A stretch of DNA of 64,000 bases, from positions 5,518,001 to 5,582,000 of the forward strand of contig NZ_JACBZH010000001.1 of the NCBI RefSeq assembly GCF_013407855.1, written 5' to 3'. Of the stretch, positions 25,419-34,135 are shown one piece after another. Both the position numbers and the translations under genes were made by a program. The stretch is from Actinopolymorpha rutila. Lineage in GTDB: Bacteria; Actinomycetota; Actinomycetes; Propionibacteriales; Actinopolymorphaceae. The notes under the pieces were generated by a model. That model ran no database searches, was not told the DNA's origin, and worked only from the letters and a program-made list of their open reading frames with translations. The number at the start of each line of letters is the position of its first letter. The stretch's first letter is position 1.

Positions 25419-26546
25419 GTGAACGACGACGCTTCCATCAGCCGGCGCATGGCCGAGGTCGCCCGCAACCTGGTGGCAAAGCTTCCCGACGACGACGTGC
25501 GAGCCGCGGTCGTGTTCGGCTCGGTAGCGTGGGGCGACGCCAACGAGGCCAGTGACATCGACCTCATGCTGTGCCTGGACAGGCCGGTGGACTACCGCGT
25601 GGTGACCCGGGTTCGGGTGGCCGATCTCCTGGGCCGCACCTTCCCGGAACTGCCGACGTCGCCGGTGTTCGCCGACGTCGACCGGATCTCTGCCGAGTAC
25701 TTCGAGAACGCCGTCAACGACGGCAACTGGCACGGCCGGGTCGCCCACTCGCTGGTCCTCACCGACACCGACGGCTGGTTCGCCGATCTGCGCGCCCGAG
25801 TCACCGCCACCTTCCACGACCCGGACGTGTGCGCGCGGCGAGCCGGACCCTGGTACGACGCGAGCCTCGCCCACTCCGACGGTGCACACCACGCGCGCGC
25901 CGACGACGACCTCACCCTGGCGACGTTGCATGCACGCCTGGCACTGGAGAACGTCGCAGTGGCCCTCATCGAAACCTGCGCGCTGCGTACCTCCCCCACT
26001 CACTTCCTGGCCAGTGCCCGGCACGCGTTGGAGACGACAGGACTCGGACACCTCTACGAATCACTGCGACGAGGACTCGGCCTCGACGTCGACCTCGAGT
26101 CCGCGGCGTACGGAGCGGAGGCTTTCGGCATGCTGGCCGAAGCGTTGCGGGGATGGATGGCCGACCCGGAACTCGTACGTCAACTGGGTCCGGAGGACGT
26201 GGCTTGGGCGGTGTTCACTTACGCCGACGAGACGTACGAGGAGATCGCCCACAAGGTGGCGGCCCTGCGCGGCACCGGTCGTGCCGCCGACCTGGCGTCC
26301 TACCTCGACGGGCTGTTGAAGGTGTCCATTCGGCTGAACGTGGGCAAGGCCCTGAATCTCCGGCTGAACGACTCGTCCGAGACGCCGAAGGTCGCGGAGT
26401 TCCATCAGACCCTTCGCGCCGAGCACGCGTTGTTCGATTACTGGTGCCGCGGACTGCGGCTGCCCGCGAACCGGGCAGAGATCACTGACGCATTGGAAAC
26501 GGCCGCCCAACTCCGCGACAGCATCGCTTCGCGGCTGGTGACGTGA
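25419..26546 (+). CDS. Nucleotidyltransferase-domain protein
   Basis: 375 residues from GTG 25419 with AGGGGAG nine bases upstream; the GTG at 25383 lies within a few bases of a possible -10 (TAAGCT) and is less likely. The N-terminal domain has the pol-beta nucleotidyltransferase signature VFGSVAWGDANEASDIDLML: Gly-Ser at 34-35, the metal ligands Asp46 and Asp48. A mostly helical region of about 280 residues follows (GLLKVSIRLNVGKALNLRLN). The role could be nucleotidylation of an antibiotic, protein or metabolite. It is not a minimal MNT toxin-antitoxin protein, because it is far longer and has no small HEPN partner next to it. It stands alone and is divergent from the DUF2975 operon. Confidence 0.72.
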   Translation: MNDDASISRRMAEVARNLVAKLPDDDVRAAVVFGSVAWGDANEASDIDLMLCLDRPVDYRVVTRVRVADLLGRTFPELPTSPVFADVDRISAEYFENAVNDGNWHGRVAHSLVLTDTDGWFADLRARVTATFHDPDVCARRAGPWYDASLAHSDGAHHARADDDLTLATLHARLALENVAVALIETCALRTSPTHFLASARHALETTGLGHLYESLRRGLGLDVDLESAAYGAEAFGMLAEALRGWMADPELVRQLGPEDVAWAVFTYADETYEEIAHKVAALRGTGRAADLASYLDGLLKVSIRLNVGKALNLRLNDSSETPKVAEFHQTLRAEHALFDYWCRGLRLPANRAEITDALETAAQLRDSIASRLVT

Positions 26547-26733
26547 GCCGTCAACGGCAGCCCCTCCCCCCGGACAGCCATCCACGACGTCTCTCCACCG
26601 GCGGTCATCGGACCCCGACATGGGCAGAAGCCCTTACCCACAACGACTTTGCCCCCACAACATGCTGTTCGTCGGCAACCGGCTCAGGGGGTCGTGGACT
26701 GGACGCTGGCGGGCTGCGGCCGCCGGTTGCCGA

Positions 26734-27285
26734 TCAGGTCGAACGCGGGTGTGCCGCGAAGACGTGTGCGACGGCTCCGCCGCTGAAGACGGTGGTGCTG
26801 TCCGGCTCGATGGTGAGCGGTGCGCGGAAGATCCGCTCGCCCGCCCCGAGGACCACCGGGTGGACGAGAAGGCGGTATTCGTCGATCAATCCCGTCGCAA
26901 CCAGCGACCGCGCGAACCGTGCCCCACCGTGCGCGAGCAGATATCCCCCGGGGCGCTCCAGCTTGAGCCGCGTGATGGCTTCGCCCAGATCTCCAGCGGA
27001 GATCGTCGTCTCGCCCCAGTCGGCGGACGTGAGCGACTCGGAGAGCACGACCTTCGGGATCTCGTTCATCGGCTTGGAGAAGGGACCGGAGTCACTGGGC
27101 CAGTGGGCGGCCATCACCGCGTACGTGGTGGCACCCATGAGGTGCGCGCCGGCGTTGCTCACGGTCTCGACAGTCCACTCGAGGGCGTCATCGGAGCCTC
27201 CCGCAGCGAGCCAGTCGGAGCTCCCGTCATCGGGTGCCACGTAGCCGTCGAGTGAGACAGACATCTTCAGGACCAGTGCGGCCAT
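26734..27285 (-). CDS. Dihydrofolate reductase-like (RibD C-terminal domain) protein
   Basis: 183 residues from ATG 27285, preceded by GGAAGG. It opens LVLKMSVSLDGYVAPDDGSS and contains ALEWTVETVSNAGAHLMGAT, YAVMAAHWP, LERPGGYLLAHGGARFARSL and RLLVHPVVLGAGERIF. These are the standard blocks of the RibD_C/DHFR-like family in actinobacteria, which bind NADPH. The exact reaction is unknown, and it is unlikely to be the housekeeping DHFR. The 187 bp after it (26547-26733) hold no gene or element that I can see. Confidence 0.85.
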   Translation of the reverse strand: MAALVLKMSVSLDGYVAPDDGSSDWLAAGGSDDALEWTVETVSNAGAHLMGATTYAVMAAHWPSDSGPFSKPMNEIPKVVLSESLTSADWGETTISAGDLGEAITRLKLERPGGYLLAHGGARFARSLVATGLIDEYRLLVHPVVLGAGERIFRAPLTIEPDSTTVFSGGAVAHVFAAHPRST

Positions 27286-27415
27286 GCGCTGCTTCCTTCC
27301 CGGGATGGGTGACACGAGGTGCTCGTGTCGATGACGTAGACCCGGACGCGGCCAGGAAGTCATCGCGGTGCGGGTACCGGGTTCGATCGCTACCGTATCG
27401 CCGTAGAGTCCGGCC

Positions 27416-28081
27416 ATGGCCGATGACCAACTGGAGAAGGTGTTCGTCCGGAAGTGCAAGCGGCCGGTAGGTAGCGGCGTATCCGGTGCCTACGTGCTCG
27501 GCCGAGATGCCGATGGTCTCTGGCTGCACACCCCGGCCGGCTCGGTCTTTCGCGGCGAGGACGGCCACAATGTCGACTTCTGTGAAGCGGGCATGGGTTC
27601 TGATGGCTTGGGCAGGGCCTCGGTTTCACTCATCCCCGAAGCCGGGTGGTGGATCGCCACCTGGTACGGCCCGCACGCGACCTTTCCGATCGCAGTCGAC
27701 ATCTGCTCTCCCCCGACATTCCACGGGTCGGAGTGGACCTACGTCGATCTCGAGCTGGATCCCTACGTGACCAGGGACGGCGATGTCGGCACCGAGGACT
27801 GGGACGAGTTCCTGGATGCGTGCAAGTCCGGCCTGATCCCTCCCGACGAGGAGGCGATGGCAAGGTCCGCGACGACCCAGCTCGATGTTTGGCTGAAAGC
27901 ACGAACCGAGCCGTTCGGCGTGAAGGGGTTCAGAATGCTGGAGACGGCGCAGGCCATGGCGCTACCGCCGCTGGTCGACCTCGACGACGTACTGATCTTC
28001 CCCGACAGGTCACCGATGAGTTCGACCGGCACGCCGAGTCGTAGCCAGCACAACGAACCCACGGAGAGGGCAACCCAATGA
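27416..28081 (+). CDS. DUF402 (FomD-like) family protein
   Basis: 221 residues. The conserved DUF402 core is visible: WWIATWYGPHATFPIAVDIC, then WTYVDLELDPYVTRDGDVGT and DWDEFLDACKSGLIPPDEEA. In characterised family members (FomD, Ntdp) the DxExD acidic cluster binds divalent metal for nucleotide or phosphonate hydrolysis, and DLELD matches it. A TAGAGT box ends seven bases before the ATG, suggesting a leaderless transcript. The last bases overlap the start of the mycothiol-type enzyme (ATGA at 28078-28081), so the two are translationally coupled. Confidence 0.8.
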   Translation: MADDQLEKVFVRKCKRPVGSGVSGAYVLGRDADGLWLHTPAGSVFRGEDGHNVDFCEAGMGSDGLGRASVSLIPEAGWWIATWYGPHATFPIAVDICSPPTFHGSEWTYVDLELDPYVTRDGDVGTEDWDEFLDACKSGLIPPDEEAMARSATTQLDVWLKARTEPFGVKGFRMLETAQAMALPPLVDLDDVLIFPDRSPMSSTGTPSRSQHNEPTERATQ

Positions 28082-28893
28082 CCGAGCTGAACGCGGAACA
28101 CGCCCGGCGAGCGATCGTCGAACACACCCGACGGCTCGCGGAATCAGCCGCCGCGGCCGGACCTGACGCAGCCGTGCCGACAACCCCGAAGTGGATTATC
28201 ACAGACCTGGTGGAGCACGTGGGCCAGACCCAGAACTGGGTCGCGGAGATCATCGAGCGGCGCATCACCGACCCCACCCAGCTGCCCACGGAGATGGCCG
28301 TACTCCCCACCGACCACCGCGAGTGGCAGGCGTGGCTGTCGGAGTCGGCGCGGCGGGTCGCGAGCGCGTGCTCCGACGACGCGCTGGACGCGCCGGTGTT
28401 CAACGCCGCGGGGGACGAACGGACCGGGACACGGTTCTGGATGTCCAGCGTCCTCAACGAGACGGTCGTCCACGGCTTCGACGCGGCCAACGCGGCGGGC
28501 CGACCGGCCGACGTCGACGACGCCATTGACGCCGACATCTTCGCCGCGCTCATCAGCAACCACCTCGCGATGCTCACCTCCCCCACGTGGGAGATGCTGC
28601 GGTCGGAGTCCGCCCACGCCATCAGGGGCACCGGGCAGACTCTGCAGTGGCTGGCCACCGACGTCGCGGACGACGCGGGCGCTTGGTTCGTCGAACGGCG
28701 GCCTGACGGGGCGACGTGGCAGCCCGGAACCCAGCAGGCCGATGTGACGGTGACCGGCCCGGCGCGATCGCTGCTGCTGACCTTGACCCGACGAGTCCCT
28801 CTCACCGGCCGCGAAGCCACCAACATCAGCGTCGACGGCGACACCGACCTCGCCCGGCACTGGCTCGACAACACCGCCCACGTCAGCGGCTGA
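28078..28893 (+). CDS. Maleylpyruvate isomerase-type mycothiol-dependent enzyme (DinB-like fold)
   Basis: 271 residues. The N-terminal four-helix bundle has the family's His pattern: ITDLVEHVGQTQNWVAEIIE (His near residue 49), and later SVLNETVVHGFDAANAAGRP. The C-terminal part (TWQPGTQQADVTVTGPARSL, LTRRVPLTGR, ISVDGDTDLARHWLDN) is the common MDMPI C-terminal domain. The fold binds a metal through three His and uses mycothiol as cofactor or for detoxification. The specific substrate is unknown. It is coupled to the DUF402 gene and its last 11 bp overlap the convergent sulfotransferase stop. Confidence 0.82.
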   Translation: MTELNAEHARRAIVEHTRRLAESAAAAGPDAAVPTTPKWIITDLVEHVGQTQNWVAEIIERRITDPTQLPTEMAVLPTDHREWQAWLSESARRVASACSDDALDAPVFNAAGDERTGTRFWMSSVLNETVVHGFDAANAAGRPADVDDAIDADIFAALISNHLAMLTSPTWEMLRSESAHAIRGTGQTLQWLATDVADDAGAWFVERRPDGATWQPGTQQADVTVTGPARSLLLTLTRRVPLTGREATNISVDGDTDLARHWLDNTAHVSG

Positions 28894-29743
28894 CTGGCTT
28901 TGACCAGCGCCAGTCATCGGGCACCGGGTGGCCGAGGAGACGTTCAAAGAGCTGCAGGTCGTCGGCAAGGCGTTCGGTGAGTCTGTCGTGGAGTTCGCGT
29001 GGAATCGCGGAGTCGTCGGGACGCGCCCGCCTGGTCGTCAGAAGACGAGCCATCCCGCTGCGCCGATCCGGCCGCCATCGCGGACGGAGCTTGACCTGCT
29101 GTCGAGGGAGCCAGCCCAGGCCGTGCAGTCGCGGGACGGGCTTGTCGATCGAACGATGGTCTCGGCGTTGCTTGTCCAGGTCGACTGCGGCCGGGTCGAC
29201 GCCCAGGTGGTCGAACACCGCACACAGCGCCTCACGTGGCCGATCGCGGAGCACCTCGCTCGCGACCACGAGAATCTGACCGCGGTCGAAGTGGTCGAGG
29301 AACGCCGCGAGCTGGAACCCGTACATGCTCGGTTTGAGGTACCGGTCGTCGAGCAGAGCCACGTCCGCGCGGCGTCGCTCCCGGCCGGCCGACACCTGGT
29401 GCATGTACATCGACCGCATACGAGCGATGGGATCGCGTACGACATACACCAGACGTGCATCGGGAACGAGCTTCGCCATTCGCTCGGCTACGCCGTGGTA
29501 GACGTGGGCCCAGGTGTAGGAAGGTGAACACTCACCGACGGCTGCGGCCGTACCGGCGCCCTCGAAGAGGGATTCGTACCAGCCAACGCCCCGGTGCCAG
29601 TTCTCCTCGGTAACGAAGAAGTGCGGCTCGTCGAACGCACCGCCGCGCACGACGAAGACGTCCGGGTGCTCGTCGAGGTAGTTGCGCAGACTCGACGTCC
29701 CCGCCTTCATCGCCCCGATAACCACGAAGTTCGGCAGGGTCAT
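28883..29743 (-). CDS. Sulfotransferase (PAPS-dependent)
   Basis: 286 residues from ATG 29743. The N-terminal MTLPNFVVIGAMKAGTSSL carries the 5'-phosphosulfate loop, and LVYVVRDPIARMRSMYMHQV the 3'-phosphate-binding Arg/Ser motif. The rest follows the sulfotransfer family of about 280-300 residues. It transfers sulfate from PAPS to a hydroxyl or amine. The acceptor is unknown. The sulfatase gene 2.7 kb downstream is in a separate unit. The open frame upstream of 29743 has no domain content. The 268 bp between it and the SorC gene (29744-30011) show no gene or clear element. Confidence 0.85.
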   Translation of the reverse strand: MTLPNFVVIGAMKAGTSSLRNYLDEHPDVFVVRGGAFDEPHFFVTEENWHRGVGWYESLFEGAGTAAAVGECSPSYTWAHVYHGVAERMAKLVPDARLVYVVRDPIARMRSMYMHQVSAGRERRRADVALLDDRYLKPSMYGFQLAAFLDHFDRGQILVVASEVLRDRPREALCAVFDHLGVDPAAVDLDKQRRDHRSIDKPVPRLHGLGWLPRQQVKLRPRWRPDRRSGMARLLTTRRARPDDSAIPRELHDRLTERLADDLQLFERLLGHPVPDDWRWSKPVSR

Positions 29744-30011
29744 CGCGTCGCCACCCACAATCGATGTCTGCTGGGTCACCGAACGAGAAGTCTGGCAAGT
29801 CGGGTCGGAGACCACCAGTCGATTTCAGGCCCGCCGGCTTGGCGGCAATCGCCGCCGCCGATGATGGCAGCCGCGGGTTCGGCATGTGTGCGAGGTCGTC
29901 GTCGCTGAGGCCTTTGGTTGTTTACGCCCGGGACAGCGCATCCGGCTTGTGGACCGCCTTACCGCCTTGTCGCTGGCAGCGCTCCCGCCGCAAGCTCAGG
30001 TTGCGCGCGGC

Positions 30012-31022
30012 CTACGCGTCGGCGAGCAACGCGACCGCGAGGTCCGCATCGCAGACCAGGGTGTGCACCAGCCCTGCGCGTACGGCGGCTCGGGTTGCGT
30101 CAGCCCGATGCGCGCCGTGGCTGGACACCAACAGCCGGGGTACGCCGGCGAGGGTGCGGGCATCGATCCCCACCACCCGCTCGTCGAGCGGCGTGTGGAG
30201 GAAGCGCCCGTCGGCGTCGAACAACCGGCCGGAGACCTCGCCGCAAACCCCTGCCTCGGCGAGCGCCTCCGCCTCCGCCGGTGAGAGCAGGTCGTAGACA
30301 GCGGAGCGGGATGGTTGCCAGGAGCCGACGGACAGCACCGCCACATCCAGGCCGCGGGCAGCGTCGAGGACAGCCGCAATCTCGGGTTGACGGCGCAGTC
30401 CATCGGCGGTCTGGCTGTCCGGAACCACGAGTGGGGAGTAGATCGCCTCGGCGGTGACTCCGGCAGCGGCCGCCACCTGCCTGGCAACCTCGACCGAGCC
30501 CGGCATACCCGCCGGTGGGTACACGGCACCACCGAGCTGGAGCACCTGGCAACGCGGCAACGGAGAGAGCCGGTGCAGCCGCTCGGCCATCACCGTGATG
30601 GCGGCGCTCCACGTGATCCCCAGTACGTCGTTCTCGGCCACCTCGGCCACCAGTTGGTCGGCCATTGCGGCCCCGACGTGTTCGAGGGCCGAGTGCGGGT
30701 CGGCTCCAGCTGTCCCCACGACAACTGCCCGCCGTACGCCGAGCAGCTCCTGGAGCGCGGCCGAGATCTCCCGGTCGACCCGCCCGGCGGCGCCGACCTC
30801 GATGCGCACCAGTCCCTGACGGCGGGCTTCCTGCAGCAATCGAGCGACCCGGAAGCGACTGAGCCCGAAGGCGTCGGCGAGGGCCACCTTCGACAGGTCT
30901 TCCAGGTAGTAGCCGCGAGCCAGCGCCAGCCGGAGGCCCTCCCCGTCCTCGCGCACCAGCGCCGCGCGGTCTTCCGAAGGCGAACCGGCTTCGGGGGCTT
31001 GACCCGAGGGGCCGTCTGTCAT
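30012..31022 (-). CDS. SorC-family (sugar-binding) transcriptional regulator
   Basis: 336 residues from ATG 31022, with AGGG eight bases upstream; ATG 31028 is in frame. The N-terminal helix-turn-helix is LRLALARGYYLEDLSKVALA followed by FGLSRFRVARLLQEARRQG. The remaining 260 residues are the SorC effector domain (VVVGTAGADPHSALEHVGAA, DVLGITWSAAITVMAERLHR, RCQVLQLGGAVYPPAGMPGS, DVAVLSVGSW). Effectors of this family are phosphorylated sugars. It is divergent from a metabolite:H+ symporter and a sulfatase, its likely targets, and a palindromic operator lies between. Confidence 0.87.
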   Translation of the reverse strand: MTDGPSGQAPEAGSPSEDRAALVREDGEGLRLALARGYYLEDLSKVALADAFGLSRFRVARLLQEARRQGLVRIEVGAAGRVDREISAALQELLGVRRAVVVGTAGADPHSALEHVGAAMADQLVAEVAENDVLGITWSAAITVMAERLHRLSPLPRCQVLQLGGAVYPPAGMPGSVEVARQVAAAAGVTAEAIYSPLVVPDSQTADGLRRQPEIAAVLDAARGLDVAVLSVGSWQPSRSAVYDLLSPAEAEALAEAGVCGEVSGRLFDADGRFLHTPLDERVVGIDARTLAGVPRLLVSSHGAHRADATRAAVRAGLVHTLVCDADLAVALLADA

Positions 31023-31039
31023 AGGCATGACCCTAACAG

Positions 31040-31067
31040 ATGAGCGATCCACGCGCTCATATGAGCG
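31040..31067. promoter_or_regulatory. Repeat-rich operator between SorC gene and MFS/sulfatase operon
   Basis: ATGAGCG-N7-CGCTCAT (31040-31060) is followed at once by another ATGAGCG (31061-31067). The second and third units make the perfect 14-bp palindrome CGCTCATATGAGCG. Three half-sites in one short intergenic region suit a multimeric SorC regulator. This is the most probable binding site for the neighbouring regulator. Confidence 0.72.
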
Positions 31068-31074
31068 GAGGCGT

Positions 31075-32427
31075 ATGACCGACCGAAACCCCGCACCCGT
31101 GGACAGCCGCAGCACCGGATCCGAACACGTGGATCGCGGCCTGCCGGTCCGACGGGCGATGATCGCAGCGGCGTCCGGGTCGTTCCTGGAGTGGTACGAC
31201 TTCTATCTCTTCGGCATCGCCGCGGGGCTCGTCTTTCCCCAGCTGTTCTTTCCGGGACAGTCGGAGACGGCCGGCCTGCTTAACTCCTTCGGCACGTTCG
31301 CCGCGGGGTTCGTGATGCGCCCGGTCGGCGCGGTGGTGTTCGGACACTGGGGCGATCGCATCGGCCGGCGGCGGATGCTGCTGTTCACCGTGCTGCTGAT
31401 GGGCCTCGGCACGTTCGTGATCGGACTGCTGCCCACGTACGACACTCTGGGTGCGGTCGCGCCGCTGCTGTTGGTGCTGGTGCGGTTGGTCCAGGGCATC
31501 GGTATCGGCGGCGAGTTCGGCGGTGGAGCTCTGGTCGCGCTGGAGAACGCGCCCCGCGGCCGGCGCGGTGCGATGGGCAGCGTCCACCAGATGGGCACAC
31601 CGCTCGGGCTGCTGGTCGCCACCGGGGTCTTCGCGCTGATCCAACTGCTGTCGGAGTCGCAGGTCGAAGGCTGGGCCTGGCGAGTGCCGTTCCTGCTCAG
31701 CGGACTGTTCGTGCTGATCGCTGCCTACATTCGGCGTTCACTGCCGGAGACGCGTGCCTTCCAGGCCGACCGCGAGCCAGTACGCCGGCTGCCGATCGCC
31801 GGCCTGCTCCGCGACCACCCGCGCAACGTCCTGCTGGCAACAGGCGCCCGCCTCGCCGACGCGGTCACCTTCAACGTCATCAACGTCTTCGGAATCGCCT
31901 TCGCCAGCACGCAACTCGGCGTCGGCAAGGGCATCATGCTCACCGGGTTCGTGATCGCCGCCGCGGTGGAGATCGTGGTCATCCCTGTGGTGGGCATCAT
32001 CTCCGACCGGGTGGGCAGGCGGCCGGTGTATCTGTTCGGGACGCTGATGTGCGTCGTGGTGGCGTTCGCCTACTTCCCGCTGCTGGCCACCGGCAACACG
32101 TTGGTGGTCTGGCTGACGATCGTGGTGGCACTCGCGATCGGCACCGGAAGCATGTTCGCCATCCAGGGCACGTACTTCGCCGAGATGTTCAGCACGTCGA
32201 CCCGATACACCGGGCTCGGTGTCGCGTACCAGGTGTCGGCGCTCGTAGCGGGTGCTCCGACCCCGGCGATCGCCACCGCGCTGGCGAGTGCCTGGTCTCA
32301 GTCGTGGTGGCCGGTCGCGATCTACATGGCCGTCGTGTGCGTGGTCAGCGCGGTCTGCGTTCTGTTGTCGGCCGAGGCCCGCGACGTCGATCTGACACGT
32401 GAAGAAACGACAGTGGGGAGTGCGTGA
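31075..32427 (+). CDS. MFS metabolite:H+ symporter (MHS family)
   Basis: 450 residues with 12 predicted helices. Typical MHS phrases are SGSFLEWYDFYLFGIAAGLV, GHWGDRIGRRRMLLFTVLLM (loop 2-3 motif), LVRLVQGIGIGGEFGGGALV and the later loop SDRVGRRPVYLFGTLM. Start ATG 31075 has GGAGG closely upstream. The same family contains ProP, ShiA and KgtP, which import osmolytes, shikimate or organic acids with protons. It is followed by a sulfatase whose ATG overlaps the stop (TGATG). Import of a sulfated substrate is a reasonable but unproven idea. Confidence 0.87.
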   Translation: MTDRNPAPVDSRSTGSEHVDRGLPVRRAMIAAASGSFLEWYDFYLFGIAAGLVFPQLFFPGQSETAGLLNSFGTFAAGFVMRPVGAVVFGHWGDRIGRRRMLLFTVLLMGLGTFVIGLLPTYDTLGAVAPLLLVLVRLVQGIGIGGEFGGGALVALENAPRGRRGAMGSVHQMGTPLGLLVATGVFALIQLLSESQVEGWAWRVPFLLSGLFVLIAAYIRRSLPETRAFQADREPVRRLPIAGLLRDHPRNVLLATGARLADAVTFNVINVFGIAFASTQLGVGKGIMLTGFVIAAAVEIVVIPVVGIISDRVGRRPVYLFGTLMCVVVAFAYFPLLATGNTLVVWLTIVVALAIGTGSMFAIQGTYFAEMFSTSTRYTGLGVAYQVSALVAGAPTPAIATALASAWSQSWWPVAIYMAVVCVVSAVCVLLSAEARDVDLTREETTVGSA

Positions 32428-33875
32428 TGGCGGACGAGGCGACGGGTCGGCGACCCAACGTGGTGATGATCGTCACCGACCAACAACGACACGACACGAT
32501 CGGAGCTCTGGGACACTCTCACGTCGACACTCCCGTACTCGACCGGTTGGTGCGAGAGGGAGTCGCCTTCACCCGCACCTACGTCAGCGCACCCTCGTGC
32601 TCACCGTCGCGTGCCAGCCTCTTCACCGGGGTCTACCCGCACTCCCTCGGCGTGCTGCGCAACGAGGAGGTGTGGAGGCACTCGTGGGTCGAGACGCTCG
32701 CCGGTGCCGGCTACCACTGCGTCAACGTGGGCAAGATGCACACCAACCCGTGGGAAACCCCGCTCGGCTTCCACGAGCGCACGGTCGTCGAGAACAAGGA
32801 CCGCGACCACCCGAACGTGCCGTTCTTCCATGACCAGTGGGACAAGGCGTTGTGGTCGCACGGCGTGGAGAAGCCGACCCGGACGGTACGACGGCGCGAC
32901 GCCGGCTATCGCGAGGCCCTCGGCGCCTTCGAGTGGGCCGAGGACGAGGCGCTGCACTCCGACGTGTTCGTGGGCGCTCACGCACGCTGGTGGCTCGACA
33001 CCTACCCGGGCGACGAACCCTTCTTCCTGCAGGTGGGTTTCCCCGGCCCGCACCCTCCCTACGATCCGGTGCCGCGCCACCTCGACGCCTACCGCGACCG
33101 CGACGTGCCGAAGCCGGTGCGTACGGACGCAGACCTGGCCAACCAGCCCGACGCCCTGAAGCAACTGCGTTCGGAACACATGGCAACCGACCACGACTCC
33201 GTGGTGCACCTGGCGGAGCCGACCGACGAGCAGTCACGGCGGCAGCGGCGGCACTACTACGCCAACGTGACGATGATCGACGAGCAGATCGGGTTGATCC
33301 TGGAGGCGCTGGAGCGACGCGGCGTACTGCAGAACACCGTGGTGATGGTGACCTCCGACCACGGTGACTGCCTGGGCGATCACGGCCACAGCCAGAAGTG
33401 GACCATGTACGAGCCCAGCGTCCACGTGCCTGCCGTCGTGTGGGGGCCCGGCTGCGGGATCTCCGGCGGACGCCGTCTCGACGGGCTGACGGCGATGATG
33501 GACCTCGGCCCGACCGTGCTCGAACTGGCCGACATCACCCCGCCGCCGTGGATGGAGGCGGTGTCGCTGCTGCCGGCCCTGCGCGGCGAGGCCTACGACG
33601 GTCGGGAGTACGTGTTCTCCGAGCACGCCCGCGACATGATCCTGCAGGGCACCGAGCTGATGACGATGGTCTTCGACGGCCGGTGGAAACTCGTCGAGTT
33701 CCTCGACTCCGAGCAGGGGCAACTCTTCGACCTGGCCGAGGACCCGAACGAACTCGTCGACCTGTGGGCATCGGCCGACCACGCCGACATCCGCCGAAGG
33801 CTCCTGACCGTCGTCGCACGATGGCGCGCCCGAAGCGCTCTCGCCACCGCCGACCTGAACCGCGAGCACCGCTGA
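32427..33875 (+). CDS. Type I (formylglycine) sulfatase
   Basis: 482 residues. The N-terminal alkaline-phosphatase-like start is NVVMIVTDQQRHDTIGALGH. The FGly signature is SAPSCSPSRASLFTG: Cys58 in CxPSR would be converted to formylglycine. The metal-binding partner MVTSDHGDCLGDHGHSQKWT and VGFPGPHPPYD are also present. No signal peptide, so it is probably cytoplasmic and acts on an imported sulfate ester. The ATG 32427 lies six bases after GGGGAG and shares a base with the MFS stop. The gene product needs a formylglycine-generating enzyme encoded elsewhere. Confidence 0.9.
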   Translation: MADEATGRRPNVVMIVTDQQRHDTIGALGHSHVDTPVLDRLVREGVAFTRTYVSAPSCSPSRASLFTGVYPHSLGVLRNEEVWRHSWVETLAGAGYHCVNVGKMHTNPWETPLGFHERTVVENKDRDHPNVPFFHDQWDKALWSHGVEKPTRTVRRRDAGYREALGAFEWAEDEALHSDVFVGAHARWWLDTYPGDEPFFLQVGFPGPHPPYDPVPRHLDAYRDRDVPKPVRTDADLANQPDALKQLRSEHMATDHDSVVHLAEPTDEQSRRQRRHYYANVTMIDEQIGLILEALERRGVLQNTVVMVTSDHGDCLGDHGHSQKWTMYEPSVHVPAVVWGPGCGISGGRRLDGLTAMMDLGPTVLELADITPPPWMEAVSLLPALRGEAYDGREYVFSEHARDMILQGTELMTMVFDGRWKLVEFLDSEQGQLFDLAEDPNELVDLWASADHADIRRRLLTVVARWRARSALATADLNREHR

Positions 33876-34005
33876 ACCTGGGGTTTCAGCTCGCCGGCCC
33901 GCACCACCTGGCAGGTCGCCACCTCGGCACGACCGCCGCTCGGCATCCGGTCCTTAGAACACGCTCACGGGATCCCTCTCGATGACGGCGAACTCGAATC
34001 ACCAA

Positions 34006-34021
34006 TGTGACGTGCATCACA
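34006..34021. promoter_or_regulatory. Crp-type (TGTGA-N6-TCACA) site upstream of ABC pair
   Basis: TGTGACGTGCATCACA matches the Crp consensus without a mismatch and is 115 bp upstream of the ABC gene start, in a 260-bp intergenic region (33876-34135) that is otherwise featureless. Actinobacterial Crp homologues use the same sequence. Activation or repression cannot be told. Confidence 0.6.
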
Positions 34022-34135
34022 AAAGTCGGGCGCAGCATTCCGCAGGCGTGCTGCAATCGGAGGCCGTTGCGCGCGCACGGGTTTCGCTGTTCGTTCCCGG
34101 CTTTCCCGAAGGCTTCGTGAGGAGTGTTCCGCGGT

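Noticed and set aside
25419..26546. MNT-HEPN toxin-antitoxin system
   Set aside because: The nucleotidyltransferase is far too long for a minimal MNT antitoxin and no HEPN partner gene is adjacent.
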